NCBI RefSeq assembly: GCF_008838325.1
Contig: NZ_CP042829.1
Location: 1,426,001-1,490,000 of the forward strand
Source of the DNA: Tepidiforma bonchosmolovskayae
GTDB taxonomy: Bacteria; Chloroflexota; Dehalococcoidia; Tepidiformales; Tepidiformaceae
Direction of reading: 5' to 3'
DNA length: 64,000 bases
Under the pieces are notes generated by a model that was not told the origin of the DNA, made no database searches, and saw only the letters and a program-made list of their open reading frames with translations. Positions 30,838 to 41,175 of the stretch are shown one piece after another. Positions within the stretch are counted from its first letter, which is position 1. Every line of letters starts with the position of its first letter. The translations under genes were made by a program, and so were the position numbers.

Positions 30838-33800
30838 CTATTTGCGCACCGGCCGCGCCCCCGCCGCCTCCAGCGCCCGCGCCAGCCGCTCCGCCGTGAA
30901 CGGCTTCTGGATGAGCCCGGCAATCCGCCGCTTCACATCCCGGTCGATGTGCGCGTCCGCCGCGTATCCGGTGCAGACCACCACCGGCAGGTCGGGCCGG
31001 ATGGCCGTCAGCGCCCGGAACGTCTCGGAACCGGTCATGCCCGGCATCACCAGGTCGAGCAGCACCGCTGCGAACCGGTCCGGCCGGGCCCGCACGATCT
31101 CGATCGCCGTCGCGCCGCCCGGCGCCTCTACGACGTTGTAGCCCAGGTCGCCGAGCGTAGCCGCCAGCGCCCGGCGCACCATCGGGTCGTCGTCTACCAC
31201 AAGGATGAGGTTCCCCTCGCCCGCGCTGAAGGCGTCGGCGGCGCCGTCCCGCTCGCCGGGCGCCAGCGGGAAGCTGAGGGTGAACGTCGTCCCGCGCCCG
31301 GGCTCGCTGTCGACGGTGATATCGCCGTGGTGCCCCTGCACGATGCCGTACGTAATCGCCATGCCGAGGCCGGTGCCCGAGCCGGGCGGCTTTGTCGTGT
31401 AGAACGGCTCGAAGATGCGCATCCGGACCTCGTCGGTCATCCCCGGGCCGGTGTCGGCGATCTCCACCCAGGCCAGCGGGCCGGTCGCGCCCGCCCGGAT
31501 GGCGATGCGGCCGCCTTCGGGCATCACATCGCGTGCGTTCAGCACGATGTTCATCAGCGCCTGCTCCAGCTGCCCCGAATCGCCCTCCACGATGAGGGGC
31601 GTCTCCGGCAGCTCCACATCGAGGGCAACGCGCGAATTGATCGCCGGCGCCACCAGCTGCAGCGTGTCCTCGATGACCGTCCGAAGGTCGACCCGCCCGA
31701 AGCGGACGAGCCCGCCGCGCGCGAACGAGAGCAGCCGCCCGGTGAGGTCGGCCGCCTTGCGCGCCGCCTCCTCGATAAGCGCCACGTTCTCCCGCTCGTC
31801 GATGTCGAGGTTGGGCGAGCGCTTCAGCAGGCCGGCGAACCCGAGGATCGTCGTCAGCAGGTTGTTGAAGTCGTGCGCCACAGCGCCGGCCATCGTCCCC
31901 AGCGACTCCATCTTCTGGCTCTGCATCAGCTGGGCCATCAGCGCCTTCCGCTCCGAAACATCGCGCGCGAGCACGAGCACCGCCTCGCGCCCGCCGTAGG
32001 CGACGAGCGAGGCGACCACCTCCACGTCCAGCGGCGAACCGTCGCGTTTGCGGTAGCGCACATCGGCGAGGTGCACCTCCCCATCGGCGTGGATGCGCGC
32101 CATGAACGCGCCGAGCTCGGCTTCGTCGGCCATCGAAATATCGTCGAGGCGCAGCGTCTGCAGCTCGCGCTGCGTGTAGCCGAGCACCCGGGCCGCGAAG
32201 GGGTTCGCGTCGAGGATGCGCCGGCTGGCCGCGTCGACCGTGAGGATCATCTCCTCCGCCTGCGCCACCAGCGAGCGGTACTTCAGCTCGCTCTCCGCCA
32301 GCGACTCCAGCGCCGAGGCCTTCTCCAGCGCCAGCGCGAGCGGCCCTGCCAGCGTCGCCAGCAGCTCGGCATCCTCAGCGCCGAACCGACCGGTGCCCTC
32401 GCCCCGGAGCTCGACCAGCCCGCGCACCGAATCGTGCACCACCAGCGGCGCCCGGATGACCGAGAAGAGGCCGGCCTCCAGCAGCGCCCGGTGCCCCGCG
32501 TGCAGCGGCAGCTCTTCGCGCGCGTCGGCCGCGAACTCCGGCGCGACCCGGCCGGCCGTTCCTGCGCCCCGCAGCCGGCCCACCGGCAATTCATCCGCGG
32601 AGGCTTCCGCGGGCAGCGCGATCCCGGCGTCCATGGCGAGGCGGCGGGCGGTCGCCTGCCCGGGTTCGACCACGAACACGGCGCCGAACTCCGCCCCGAA
32701 CAGCGCCCGGCAATCCGCGAGGAACCGCTGCGCCACCCGCTCGGCCGTGCCGCCGGCGTTCAGCCGGGCGAGGATGCGCGCGGTCGCCTCCAGGCGCGCC
32801 GTCCGCCGCGCCTGCTCCTCCCGGCCGCGGAAGTACCGGACCGCCAGCCCCAGGGGCTGGACCGCCTGGCCGAGCTGCTCGGCATCGGCCCGGCCAAATC
32901 GGCCCGGCTGGCGGGCACCGAGGGTCACCACCCCGCAGACGCTGTCGCCGTCGCGCACCGCCACCCGCATGCTCGACCGGATGCCGGCGTCCCGCTCTGC
33001 CATCGAAGCCGCCGTCAGCCGCGTCTCCGCGGCCAGGTCGTCGAAGACGTGCACCACGGGGCCTGCCGGCGGCCACGCATCGAACACCTGCTCTGCCGGC
33101 AGCACATCGCCTGCCCGCCACCCGGCGGCCTCCGGGTCGGCCGCCGCGACCCGCACGCTGCTCCCCTCGACGACCCCGATGGCGCACTGGTCCGCGCCGT
33201 ACATCGCCCGGAGCGCTCCCGCCACCTGCGCCGCCAGCTCCTCGAAACGGTCGTGCGCACCGAGCGCGCCCAGCAGGTCGAGCACGGCCCGTGCCCGCTG
33301 CGCCTGCTCGTGCGCCGAGGCGATGAGGTACGCCCGTTCGAGCACCGTCCCCAGCGTGCCGGCCAGCTCGCCGAACTGGGCCAGGTCCTCCGCGTCCCAG
33401 GCGCGCGGCGCCGGGGCTGCCACGGTCGCGATGCCCCGGACCACGCCCGCAGCATCCCGGATGGGCGCCCGCATCACGCTGCGCAGCCCGTGCTCCGCCA
33501 GCACCCGGGTCGCGCGGTCGTGCTGCCCGGTCCGGGCGTCTTCGGTCAGCGCCGGCCCGCCCCTGGCCAGGCCCTCCCAGGCGTCCGGCTCCTCCCGCAC
33601 CGCCCGCTCGAGTTCGGCCAGCTCCCCGGCCGAAAAATGGTCGCTCGAGGCCGAGAGCGTCGGCTGACGACCGGGGCCCGTGGTCAGGACCACCGCATGC
33701 GACGCGCCGAAGATGCGCCGCACCTCCCGTACGAACACGTCTCCCGCGTCCTGCATCGATGCGGCCGGCGTGAGCGCGAGCAGCACGCGGGTCTTCGCCT

Positions 33801-35445
33801 CCAGCAGCTCCGATTGCTCCGCAAGCCTCCCGAGCAGCCGCACCCGGTCGATCGCCACCGCCAGCGGCCGCGCAAGCTCCATCAGCCGCTCTTCGTCGCC
33901 CCGGGAGTACCGGTGCGCCTGCCGGCTGCCGACCGTCACCAGCCCCACCGTCCCGTCGGTGAGCCGGAAGGGCACGCGCATGCCCGAGAGCAGCCCGCGC
34001 TCCCGCCCGATCGCCGTTCCCGGGTTCGGCGGCAGGGTCGCAAAGATGTCGCCCGCGGGTTCGTCCCGGTGCGCCAGCGCCTCCCGGTAGGCTGCCACGT
34101 CAGCATCGGTCAGCGCCGGCTCAAACTCTCCCGGACCCATCACCCCCGAGCTCAGCCCGAGCAGCTCCCGGCGCCGCCGCTCCAGGTCGACCGTCCCGAG
34201 CGCGACATGGTCCGCCCCGAAGTAGTCGCGCAGCCGCTCGGCGATCGCCTGGCAGGCGGGGCCGAGTTCCCGCGCCTCCCAGAGCGTCTCCAAGAGCTCC
34301 GCGGCAACGTTGAGCATCCCGGCATGCTGCTCGAGCGCCAGCGCATGCGCAACGGCCAGTTCGCCGCGCCGCAGCCGCTCGACGCCCAGCTCGACGACCC
34401 TCCCCACCCGGGCGAGGAAGCTGCGCTCCGTCGAGCTCCACGCACCCGGCTCCCGCCGCAGCGCCACCACCGCGAGCCCCAGCCCGCCCCAGCGCCGCGC
34501 ACGCACCGCGGCCGCCAGCGACCGCATCCCCAGCGCGTCACGCGCAAACGCCTCTGCCGGCATCAGGTCCGGCTCGTCGAGCGACTCCCGGACCCACGTC
34601 TCGCCCGGCCGTTCTTCCGTCAGCCGCCGGTTCGCCGGGTCGGCGGCCGCCGCCATCGCCGCATCCCAGAGGCCTGCCGTCAGCAGCCCGGGCGGGGCCG
34701 ACCGCACCGTCCGTTCCCCGCCGGGCCCTCCCTCGACGAGCACGAATACTGCATCGGCGGCGAGCGCAGCCTGCACCCCGGCGGCCACGCGTTCGAGCAG
34801 GGCCGCCTCGTCTTCCGCCGCCGCAATCCTCCCCAGCAGGTCCGCCTCGGCCGTCCGGATCGCCCGTTCGAACTCCAGCCGTTCGAGCAGCAGCAGCGGC
34901 CGCAGCCCGGCCATCGCCGCGGCGGCAAGCTCGCCCAGCTTCCCAAGATCCTCCCGGCTGAAGTACCCGGGCGTTGTGCTCCCAACCAGCACGAACCCCA
35001 GCACCGTGCCCTGCTCGTCGGTAAGCGGGAGCCGCACCGTGCTCCGCACCCCCGCAGCGATCGCGGCCCGCTGCCCCGGACTCGGTGCTGGCAGGTCCAG
35101 TGTGTCCGCGATGACCGTTGCACCCTCCTGCTCCAGCACCCGGGTGAACGCCCGGTCGCTCCGCCGGTGGTCGAACGGCCAGTTCCCCGGCGAGAGCCGA
35201 CCCTCCAGCGGCCACCAGAACGCCCGCCTGCCCCGCCGGCTGAGCGCCACATAGGCGCAGTCGGCGCCCAGCTCCCGGGCAGCCAGCTCCGCAAGCCGGG
35301 CGGCTTCCGCCTCCACGTCGCGGCTGCTTCCCGGCACGGCCTCCCGCGCCGGCGGCGCAGCGTGGCCCTGCGTTCCCGCGGTCCCTCCGTGGTCCGCCGG
35401 TGAATGCTCCCCCATCTCCTTCCCCCGGGGGCCGGGCCCGCCCAC
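30838..35445 (-). CDS. Hybrid histidine kinase with about six GAF domains, PAS and receiver
   Basis: A 1535-residue soluble signalling protein without membrane segments. About six GAF-type sensory domains follow one another from roughly residue 45 to 1020 (repeated GVRSTVRLPL-, GLRSVMRAPI-, GIRSSMRVAV- and GLFSVIRAPL-type strands), then a PAS domain (about 1030-1150), a HisKA domain with H1191 in VAHDFNNLL, an ATPase domain with DTGPGM and GTGLGM, and a C-terminal receiver with phospho-acceptor D1464 in LLDLVMPG. No output domain, so the receiver probably passes phosphate on or regulates the kinase. GTG 35445 is used because TATCTG lies 12 nt upstream; ATG 35415 is an alternative. Confidence 0.9.
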   Translation of the reverse strand: MGGPGPRGKEMGEHSPADHGGTAGTQGHAAPPAREAVPGSSRDVEAEAARLAELAARELGADCAYVALSRRGRRAFWWPLEGRLSPGNWPFDHRRSDRAFTRVLEQEGATVIADTLDLPAPSPGQRAAIAAGVRSTVRLPLTDEQGTVLGFVLVGSTTPGYFSREDLGKLGELAAAAMAGLRPLLLLERLEFERAIRTAEADLLGRIAAAEDEAALLERVAAGVQAALAADAVFVLVEGGPGGERTVRSAPPGLLTAGLWDAAMAAAADPANRRLTEERPGETWVRESLDEPDLMPAEAFARDALGMRSLAAAVRARRWGGLGLAVVALRREPGAWSSTERSFLARVGRVVELGVERLRRGELAVAHALALEQHAGMLNVAAELLETLWEARELGPACQAIAERLRDYFGADHVALGTVDLERRRRELLGLSSGVMGPGEFEPALTDADVAAYREALAHRDEPAGDIFATLPPNPGTAIGRERGLLSGMRVPFRLTDGTVGLVTVGSRQAHRYSRGDEERLMELARPLAVAIDRVRLLGRLAEQSELLEAKTRVLLALTPAASMQDAGDVFVREVRRIFGASHAVVLTTGPGRQPTLSASSDHFSAGELAELERAVREEPDAWEGLARGGPALTEDARTGQHDRATRVLAEHGLRSVMRAPIRDAAGVVRGIATVAAPAPRAWDAEDLAQFGELAGTLGTVLERAYLIASAHEQAQRARAVLDLLGALGAHDRFEELAAQVAGALRAMYGADQCAIGVVEGSSVRVAAADPEAAGWRAGDVLPAEQVFDAWPPAGPVVHVFDDLAAETRLTAASMAERDAGIRSSMRVAVRDGDSVCGVVTLGARQPGRFGRADAEQLGQAVQPLGLAVRYFRGREEQARRTARLEATARILARLNAGGTAERVAQRFLADCRALFGAEFGAVFVVEPGQATARRLAMDAGIALPAEASADELPVGRLRGAGTAGRVAPEFAADAREELPLHAGHRALLEAGLFSVIRAPLVVHDSVRGLVELRGEGTGRFGAEDAELLATLAGPLALALEKASALESLAESELKYRSLVAQAEEMILTVDAASRRILDANPFAARVLGYTQRELQTLRLDDISMADEAELGAFMARIHADGEVHLADVRYRKRDGSPLDVEVVASLVAYGGREAVLVLARDVSERKALMAQLMQSQKMESLGTMAGAVAHDFNNLLTTILGFAGLLKRSPNLDIDERENVALIEEAARKAADLTGRLLSFARGGLVRFGRVDLRTVIEDTLQLVAPAINSRVALDVELPETPLIVEGDSGQLEQALMNIVLNARDVMPEGGRIAIRAGATGPLAWVEIADTGPGMTDEVRMRIFEPFYTTKPPGSGTGLGMAITYGIVQGHHGDITVDSEPGRGTTFTLSFPLAPGERDGAADAFSAGEGNLILVVDDDPMVRRALAATLGDLGYNVVEAPGGATAIEIVRARPDRFAAVLLDLVMPGMTGSETFRALTAIRPDLPVVVCTGYAADAHIDRDVKRRIAGLIQKPFTAERLARALEAAGARPVRK

Positions 35446-35629
35446 GTGCGGAACCGGCAGATACAGCCTCGGCAGGCGCCCGCATCCTACGTACTGGCAT
35501 TCCCTGCGCGATATCAGGGAGTTCCCGAAATTTCTCCGGGCAACAACCTTTTCGGCCCTGTTTCATGGGAATCTGCCCTCCCCTCCCGTCCTGCCCCGGT
35601 GCGCCCCGTGCCCGAGAGCGCCGGCGGAG

Positions 35630-35635
35630 TACCAT
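35630..35635 (+). promoter_or_regulatory. -10 hexamer TACCAT, leaderless fabF
   Basis: TACCAT precedes the ATG at 35643 by 7 nt with no Shine-Dalgarno sequence between. Confidence 0.5.
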
Positions 35636-35642
35636 ACGCACC

Positions 35643-36902
35643 ATGAACGAAACGTTGCGCTCGCGAACCCGTGTCGTCGTCACCGGCCTCGGCGCCATCA
35701 CGCCCGCCGGTCAGACCGTCGACGAGTTCTGGCAGAACCTCGTCGACGGCCGCTCGGGCATCGGCCACCTCACCATGGTCGACCCGACCGGCTACCCGTG
35801 TAAGTTCGCCGGCGAAGTCAAAGACTGGGACCCGACCCGCTACATCGAGCGCAAGGCCGCCCGCCGCATGGCCCGCTTCTCCCAGTTCATGGTCGCTGCG
35901 GCTGCCCAGGCCATCGCCGATGCCGCCCTCAACCTCGACGCCGAAGACCGCGACCGCATCGCCGTCCTCATCGGCAACGGCGGCGGCGGCTACCCCGACA
36001 TCCAGGAGGCCGCCCGCACCCTCTTCGAGCGGGGCGGCATGCGCATCGACCCCCTCTACCTCGCCCGCTCCCTCGGCAACATGGCCGCCGCCCAGGTCTC
36101 CCTCCAGTTCGGCCTCCGCGGCTACAACGGCACCATCGTTACCGCCTGTGCTGCCGGCACCCAGGCGATCGGCGAAGCTGCCTGGCTCATCCGCTCCGGC
36201 CGAGCTGAGATCGCCGTCACCGGCGGCTGCGAAGCCGGCATCTCCGAGCTCGGCCTCGCCGGCTTCTCCGTCATGCGCGCCCTCACCAGCTTCGACGGCC
36301 CGCCCGAGGAAGCCTCGCGGCCCTTCGACGCCACCCGCGACGGCTTCGTCCCCTGCGAAGGCGCCGGCGCCCTGGTCCTCGAGTCCGAAGCCCACGCCCG
36401 TGCCCGCGGGGCCCGCATCTACGCCGAGATCGCCGGCTTCGGCTGCACCAACGACGCCTTCCACGTCGCCGCGCCGCCCGACGACGGCGAAGGCGCCGCC
36501 CGCGCCATGGCCGAGGCCCTCCGCGACGCCGGCCTCTCCCCTGCCGACATCGACTACATCAACGCCCACGCCACCAGTACCCCGCTCGGCGATACCGCCG
36601 AGACCCGCGCCATCAAGCGCGTCTTCGGCGAAGACGCCTACCGCATCGCCATCAGCGCCACCAAGTCGCTCATCGGCCACGGCCTCGGCGCCAGCGGCGG
36701 CATGGAGACCGTCGCCACCATCAAGACCATCGAAACCGGCACCATCCACCCCACCATCAACCTCCACCACCCCGACCCCGACTGCGACCTCGACTACGTC
36801 CCCAACGTCGCCCGCAAGGCCGAGGTCCGCGCCGCCCTCAAGAACAGCTTCGGCTTCGGCGGCCAGAACAGCTCGCTCGCCATCGTCCGCTACGAACCGT
36901 AG
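35643..36902 (+). CDS. fabF: Beta-ketoacyl-ACP synthase II
   Basis: Condensing enzyme of fatty-acid elongation, 419 residues, the usual length. The catalytic triad is Cys-His-His: C169 in VTACAAGTQ, H309 in NAHATSTPLGD and H346 in SLIGHGLGASG. The N-terminal RVVVTGLGAITPAG and C-terminal NSFGFGGQNSSL are typical of FabF. It stands as a single transcription unit; the other fab genes are not in this window. A strong hairpin follows. Confidence 0.94.
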   Translation: MNETLRSRTRVVVTGLGAITPAGQTVDEFWQNLVDGRSGIGHLTMVDPTGYPCKFAGEVKDWDPTRYIERKAARRMARFSQFMVAAAAQAIADAALNLDAEDRDRIAVLIGNGGGGYPDIQEAARTLFERGGMRIDPLYLARSLGNMAAAQVSLQFGLRGYNGTIVTACAAGTQAIGEAAWLIRSGRAEIAVTGGCEAGISELGLAGFSVMRALTSFDGPPEEASRPFDATRDGFVPCEGAGALVLESEAHARARGARIYAEIAGFGCTNDAFHVAAPPDDGEGAARAMAEALRDAGLSPADIDYINAHATSTPLGDTAETRAIKRVFGEDAYRIAISATKSLIGHGLGASGGMETVATIKTIETGTIHPTINLHHPDPDCDLDYVPNVARKAEVRAALKNSFGFGGQNSSLAIVRYEP

Positions 36903-36946
36903 CCCCCGGCGGCGTCCCGCCCGCGCGGTGCATCGCAAACAGCAGC

Positions 36947-36976
36947 GCGGCCCCAGGGAAACCTCCCTGGGGCCGC
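36947..36976. terminator. Bidirectional hairpin between fabF and the EtfD-like gene
   Basis: Perfect 13-bp stem GCGGCCCCAGGGA / TCCCTGGGGCCGC with loop AACC in the gap of two convergent genes. No T tract on either strand. Confidence 0.8.
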
Positions 36977-37005
36977 TGAACGTTCGCTCCGGAGTGGGGC
37001 GCCGC

Positions 37006-39255
37006 CTAGACCACGCCCGGCGGCACTTCGACATCGCCGTCGCGCAGCGGACGCGCCGTCGGCCGCACCGCGACTTCCAGGAGCTCGGCGATATCGAACG
37101 CGCGGATCGTGCGCTTCTCCTCGTCCGGCTGCACCGCCGGGATGCCGTCCTCGAACATCTGGATGCAGAACGGGCAGGCGGTCGCCACGATGTTCGCGCC
37201 CGTGTTCGCGGCCTCTGCCGCGCGCAGGTGGTTCACCCGCGTGCCCGATTCCTCCTGCCACATGTTCCCGCCGCCGGCCCCGCAGCAGAGCCCGCGCTCC
37301 CGCGAACGCGGCATCTCCACCAGCTTCGCGCCCGGGATCGCCTCGATGACCTGCCGCGGCGTGTCGTAAATCCCGTTCCCCCGGCCGAGGTAGCAGCTGT
37401 CGTGCACCGTGATCGTCGCCCCGGTGCCCTCCTTCGGCTTCAGGTCGCCCTTCGCCAGCAGGAACTGGAGGAAATCCGCGTGGTGGGTCACCTCCCACTT
37501 CCCGCCGAAATCCGGGTACTCGTTCCGGAACGTGTTGAAGCAGTGCGGGCAGCTCGTGATCACCCGCTTCACGCCCATCTCATTCAGGGCGTCGGCGTTC
37601 GCCTGCGCCATCGTCGCGAACAGGAACTCATTGCCGAGCCGCCGCGCCGGTTCGCCGTTGCAGGTCTCCGCCTGCCCCAGCACACCAAAGCTGACGCCGG
37701 CCTCCAGCAGCAGCTTCACCACCGCCTGCGTAATTGGGATGTTCCGCTCCACCAGCGCGCCCGAGCAGCCGACCCAGTACAGGTACTCCTGCGACCCGTC
37801 GTAGATCGGTACGTCGATGCCCTGCGCGCGGAGCTGCTCGATCCACGTCTCCCGCGTGAGCTGCGTCCCGCGCCAGGGGTGGCCGCGCTGCTCCAGGTTC
37901 TGGAGCGCCGCCTGCGCCGTCGCCGGCACCCGCGCCTGCTCCATCACGAGGTACCGCCGCATCTCCACAATCGGCGGAACGTGCTCCACCAGCACCGGGC
38001 ACTCCTGCATGCACGCCCCGCAGGTGCGGCACGCCCAGAGCGTCTCATCCTTAATGTACCCGCCTACCAGCGGCTCCAGCTCCTCCTCCGGGTTCTTCCC
38101 CTTCAGGATGAGCGGCCCCGCATGGTTCATGTATGTCTTGATGTCCTGGATCAGCGCCATCGGCGAAAGCGGCTGCCCCGCCGTGTACGCCGGGCACACC
38201 TCCGTGCACCGCCCGCAGCGCACGCACGTGTCGGCATCGAAGAGCGTCTTCCACGTGAAGTCTTGCAGCCGGCCCGCGCCGAGCCCGGCGCCCTCCTCGA
38301 TCAGCTTCTCGATGTCGCCCATCGGCTCGAGGTAGAGCGGCGTCGTCGGCCGCTTGAAGAACGCGTTCACCGGCGCCAGCGCAATGTGCCGGAACTTCGT
38401 CAGCGCCATCAACGTCAGCAGCGTGAACGCGCCGACCACATGGAACCACCACCACCCCACGTGGAAGTCCAGCAGCGTATCGGGCGAAACGCTCCCCACC
38501 AGCTTCGCCACGACGTAGCCCGCCGGCGACCACTTCGACCACGATTCGTTCCCTGCCGGGATCTCGTCGGCCGCCAGCCGCAGCCCTTCGACTACGATGC
38601 CGCTGAACAGCACCACGCCCAGCAGGCCGACGATGATCGCGTCCTCCGTCCCGCGCCGGTCCCAGTTCAGCTTCGCCGGCGGCGAGATGTAGCGCCGGTA
38701 CACCGCCATGCCGATGCCGATCAGTCCGATGACGCCGAACACGTCGCCCACGAGCGAGTACACGAGGTAGGTGCCGCCCGTCAGGAACAGGTGCTCCCGG
38801 TCCGACCCGAAGATGAGCGGCAGGTAGTCGTCCAGCGCCAGCAGGATGGTCACGATCGTCAGCACGAGGAAGCTCGAGTAGATGAAGCCGTGCATCACGC
38901 CCGCGTAGCGGTCGTTCTTCACCCGGCTCGTCCCGGCTCCCAGCGTCAGCAGGTTCGTAATCCGCGCGCTCAGGCGCTGGTTCACCCGGTGCGGTTTCCC
39001 CAGCCGCCAGACGCGCACCCGCTGGAGGAGCGCCCCGAAGATCACCGCCATCGAAATGGCAAAGATGAAGTACATCAGCCACGGCGTCTTGATGTTGAAG
39101 AACACCTCGCGCGAGGCGTCCGTCGTCCGGGCCGTTTCGATCGCGGAGATAGCCGCCAGCACCGCGACCGGGACGACAATGCCGCCCCAGCTGCCGCGCA
39201 GCCGCGTGCCCTTCCGGCGCTCTCCCCCGTTGCCGGTCATCGAACCATGCTTCAT
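37006..39255 (-). CDS. EtfD-like membrane Fe-S oxidoreductase
   Basis: About 749 residues. The N-terminal half has about six hydrophobic segments of the NarI-like type with membrane histidines (for example LLDFHVGWWWFHVVGA). A ferredoxin-type domain follows with CVRCGRCTEVCPAY and CRTCGACMQECPVL, two [4Fe-4S] sites. The C-terminal half has two CCG (heterodisulfide reductase) domains: WVGCSG...ETCNGEPARRLG...CPHCF and HDSCYLG...LCCGAGGG...CPFC. This architecture is that of mycobacterial EtfD (Rv0338c), which takes electrons from ETF during fatty-acid oxidation and reduces menaquinone. The nearby crotonase and acyl-CoA ligase fit this. The start (39255) is uncertain by a few codons. Confidence 0.88.
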   Translation of the reverse strand: MKHGSMTGNGGERRKGTRLRGSWGGIVVPVAVLAAISAIETARTTDASREVFFNIKTPWLMYFIFAISMAVIFGALLQRVRVWRLGKPHRVNQRLSARITNLLTLGAGTSRVKNDRYAGVMHGFIYSSFLVLTIVTILLALDDYLPLIFGSDREHLFLTGGTYLVYSLVGDVFGVIGLIGIGMAVYRRYISPPAKLNWDRRGTEDAIIVGLLGVVLFSGIVVEGLRLAADEIPAGNESWSKWSPAGYVVAKLVGSVSPDTLLDFHVGWWWFHVVGAFTLLTLMALTKFRHIALAPVNAFFKRPTTPLYLEPMGDIEKLIEEGAGLGAGRLQDFTWKTLFDADTCVRCGRCTEVCPAYTAGQPLSPMALIQDIKTYMNHAGPLILKGKNPEEELEPLVGGYIKDETLWACRTCGACMQECPVLVEHVPPIVEMRRYLVMEQARVPATAQAALQNLEQRGHPWRGTQLTRETWIEQLRAQGIDVPIYDGSQEYLYWVGCSGALVERNIPITQAVVKLLLEAGVSFGVLGQAETCNGEPARRLGNEFLFATMAQANADALNEMGVKRVITSCPHCFNTFRNEYPDFGGKWEVTHHADFLQFLLAKGDLKPKEGTGATITVHDSCYLGRGNGIYDTPRQVIEAIPGAKLVEMPRSRERGLCCGAGGGNMWQEESGTRVNHLRAAEAANTGANIVATACPFCIQMFEDGIPAVQPDEEKRTIRAFDIAELLEVAVRPTARPLRDGDVEVPPGVV

Positions 39256-39417
39256 GTCACGCGTTCCCGTTGCAGGTTTCGAAACGGTGCGCGCCGGCTG
39301 GTCCCCGCGCGCACGATGTAGCCGCATCCTACCCGAGCCTCCCCTTCGGTGCGAACCCCGTTCACCCCGCCCGAACGGTGCTCCGCGTGGCCCGGCTTAC
39401 GCCGCCCCGGCACGCCG

Positions 39418-39443
39418 GCGCCCCGGCCGTCCGACCGGGGCGC
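39418..39443 (-). terminator. Weak hairpin after the acyl-CoA ligase gene
   Basis: Perfect 9-bp stem GCGCCCCGG / CCGGGGCGC with an 8-nt loop, 32 bp downstream of the ligase stop on the - strand. No T tract. Confidence 0.45.
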
Positions 39444-39474
39444 TGCTGCAGGAGCTGACCGTATCGGCCCGCCG

Positions 39475-41061
39475 CTATGACTTCGCCGGCAGCTCGTTGG
39501 TCGGCGTGCCGTACAGCTTCCGCAGGTCCGTCTTCAGGACCTTGCCCATCACGTTCCGCGGCAGCTCATCCACCACGGCCACGTACTGCGGCGCCTTGAA
39601 CGAGGCGAGCCGCGATTTCGCGTACTGCGTGATCTCCTCCGGCGTGATCGTTGCGCCCGGCTTCAGCACCACGATCGCCTTCACCACCTCGCCCCACTCG
39701 ACATCCGGCACGCCGATGACGGCCGCCTCCTCGATCGCCGGGTGCTCCTCCAGGACGTTCTCGATCTCCCCGGGCGAGATGTTCTCGCCGCCGCGGATGA
39801 TCAGGTCCTTCTTCCGGCCCGTGATGTACAGGTAGCCGCCCTCGTCCAGCTTGCCCACGTCGCCGGTGTGCAGCCACCCGTCGATGATCGCCGAGCTCGT
39901 CGCATCCTCCTGCTTGTAGTACCCCTTCATCACGCGGTCGGAGCGGACGCAGATCTCGCCCTCCTCGCCCGGCGGCAGCGGGCGGTTCCGCTCGTCCATA
40001 ATCGCCAGCTCCACATCCGGCATCGGCTTCCCGACCGAACGCAGCCGCTGCTCCTTGATCTCCGTGTCCGTGCTCAGGTCGTGGTCCTCCGGGCCGAGGA
40101 ACGTCAGCGTCGCCGTCGATTCCGTCTGCCCGTACGCGTTGATCAACCCGATGCCCTTCGGCGGGAAGATGTCGCACGCCTTCCGCACCACTTCGTACGG
40201 CATCGGCGCCGCCCCGTACGTAATCTGCTTCAGCGACGAGATGTCGTACTTGTCGAAGTCCGGCACCTCCATGATCCGCTTCAGCATCGTCGGCACCACG
40301 AAGGCGTGGGTGACCTTCTCCTGCTGCACCGCCTGCAGCCACAGCTCCGGCGAGAACTGCGGCAGGATCACCAGCGTCCGCCCCATCCAGACGCCGAGGA
40401 TCATCGCGGTCGCCCCCGCCACATGGAAGAACGGCGCCGAAACCAGCAGCTTCTCGTGCGTCTCCGGGTCGGCCGGCGGCTGGTTCGTCGCGTACGCCGT
40501 CACGTCGAGGAACGAAAGCTGCACGCCCTTCGGCTGCGCCGTCGTCCCCGAGGTAAAGATGATGATCGTCGCGTCTTTGTCGTCGACCTCCGTCCAGATC
40601 TCGTCCTCGGCGCCGCCCTCCAGCAGCTCCTCGTACCGGAGGTACCCCTCGGCCGCACCGCCGAGGCTGATGTAGTGCTGCACCGTCGTCAGCGTCGGCC
40701 GGATCCGCTCCACCAGCTCCCGGTACCGGTCCGAAACGAGCAGCACCTTCGTCTCGCTCACATTGACCATGTAGGTCAGCTCTTCATCCTTCGCCCGGTA
40801 GTTGAGCGGCACGAAGGTCGCGCCCAGCATCGCCGACGCGTAGTAGCTGATCACGAAGTCCGAGCTGTTGACGGCCATGATCGCCACGTGGTCGCCCTTC
40901 CCGACCCCGAGGCCCTGGAACGCATTCGCCAGCTTGCACACCTGGCGGTACATCTCCGCATAGGTGAGCCGCTTCCCGCCCCCGTTGCCGTCGAAGTCGA
41001 CCAGCGCCTCCCGGTCGGGCACAACCGACGACGTGATCTGCAGGAACTCGATCGTGTTCAT
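39475..41061 (-). CDS. AMP-binding acyl-CoA synthetase (long/medium-chain type)
   Basis: ANL-superfamily ligase of 528 residues that activates a carboxylic acid to its CoA thioester through an acyl-AMP. Motifs: IIIFTSGTTAQPKGVQ (P-loop), YGQTESTATLTFLG, GWLHTGDVGKLDEGGYLYITG and RKKDLIIRGGENISPGEIE, with the C-terminal catalytic Lys in PRNVMGKVLKTDLR. Chain-length preference cannot be read. GGAG lies 6 nt before the ATG. It precedes the EtfD-like gene on the same strand, separated by about 220 bp, and together they suggest fatty-acid use. Confidence 0.92.
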   Translation of the reverse strand: MNTIEFLQITSSVVPDREALVDFDGNGGGKRLTYAEMYRQVCKLANAFQGLGVGKGDHVAIMAVNSSDFVISYYASAMLGATFVPLNYRAKDEELTYMVNVSETKVLLVSDRYRELVERIRPTLTTVQHYISLGGAAEGYLRYEELLEGGAEDEIWTEVDDKDATIIIFTSGTTAQPKGVQLSFLDVTAYATNQPPADPETHEKLLVSAPFFHVAGATAMILGVWMGRTLVILPQFSPELWLQAVQQEKVTHAFVVPTMLKRIMEVPDFDKYDISSLKQITYGAAPMPYEVVRKACDIFPPKGIGLINAYGQTESTATLTFLGPEDHDLSTDTEIKEQRLRSVGKPMPDVELAIMDERNRPLPPGEEGEICVRSDRVMKGYYKQEDATSSAIIDGWLHTGDVGKLDEGGYLYITGRKKDLIIRGGENISPGEIENVLEEHPAIEEAAVIGVPDVEWGEVVKAIVVLKPGATITPEEITQYAKSRLASFKAPQYVAVVDELPRNVMGKVLKTDLRKLYGTPTNELPAKS

Positions 41062-41175
41062 TCAGACTCCAGAGAAGAAACGTAGGGACACCCTTGTGGC
41101 CGCCGATTCTACCGGAACCCGCCATCCCGGGCGAACCGGGGTCCCTCGCCCCGTCCCGCGCAGGTTTCCACGCCC

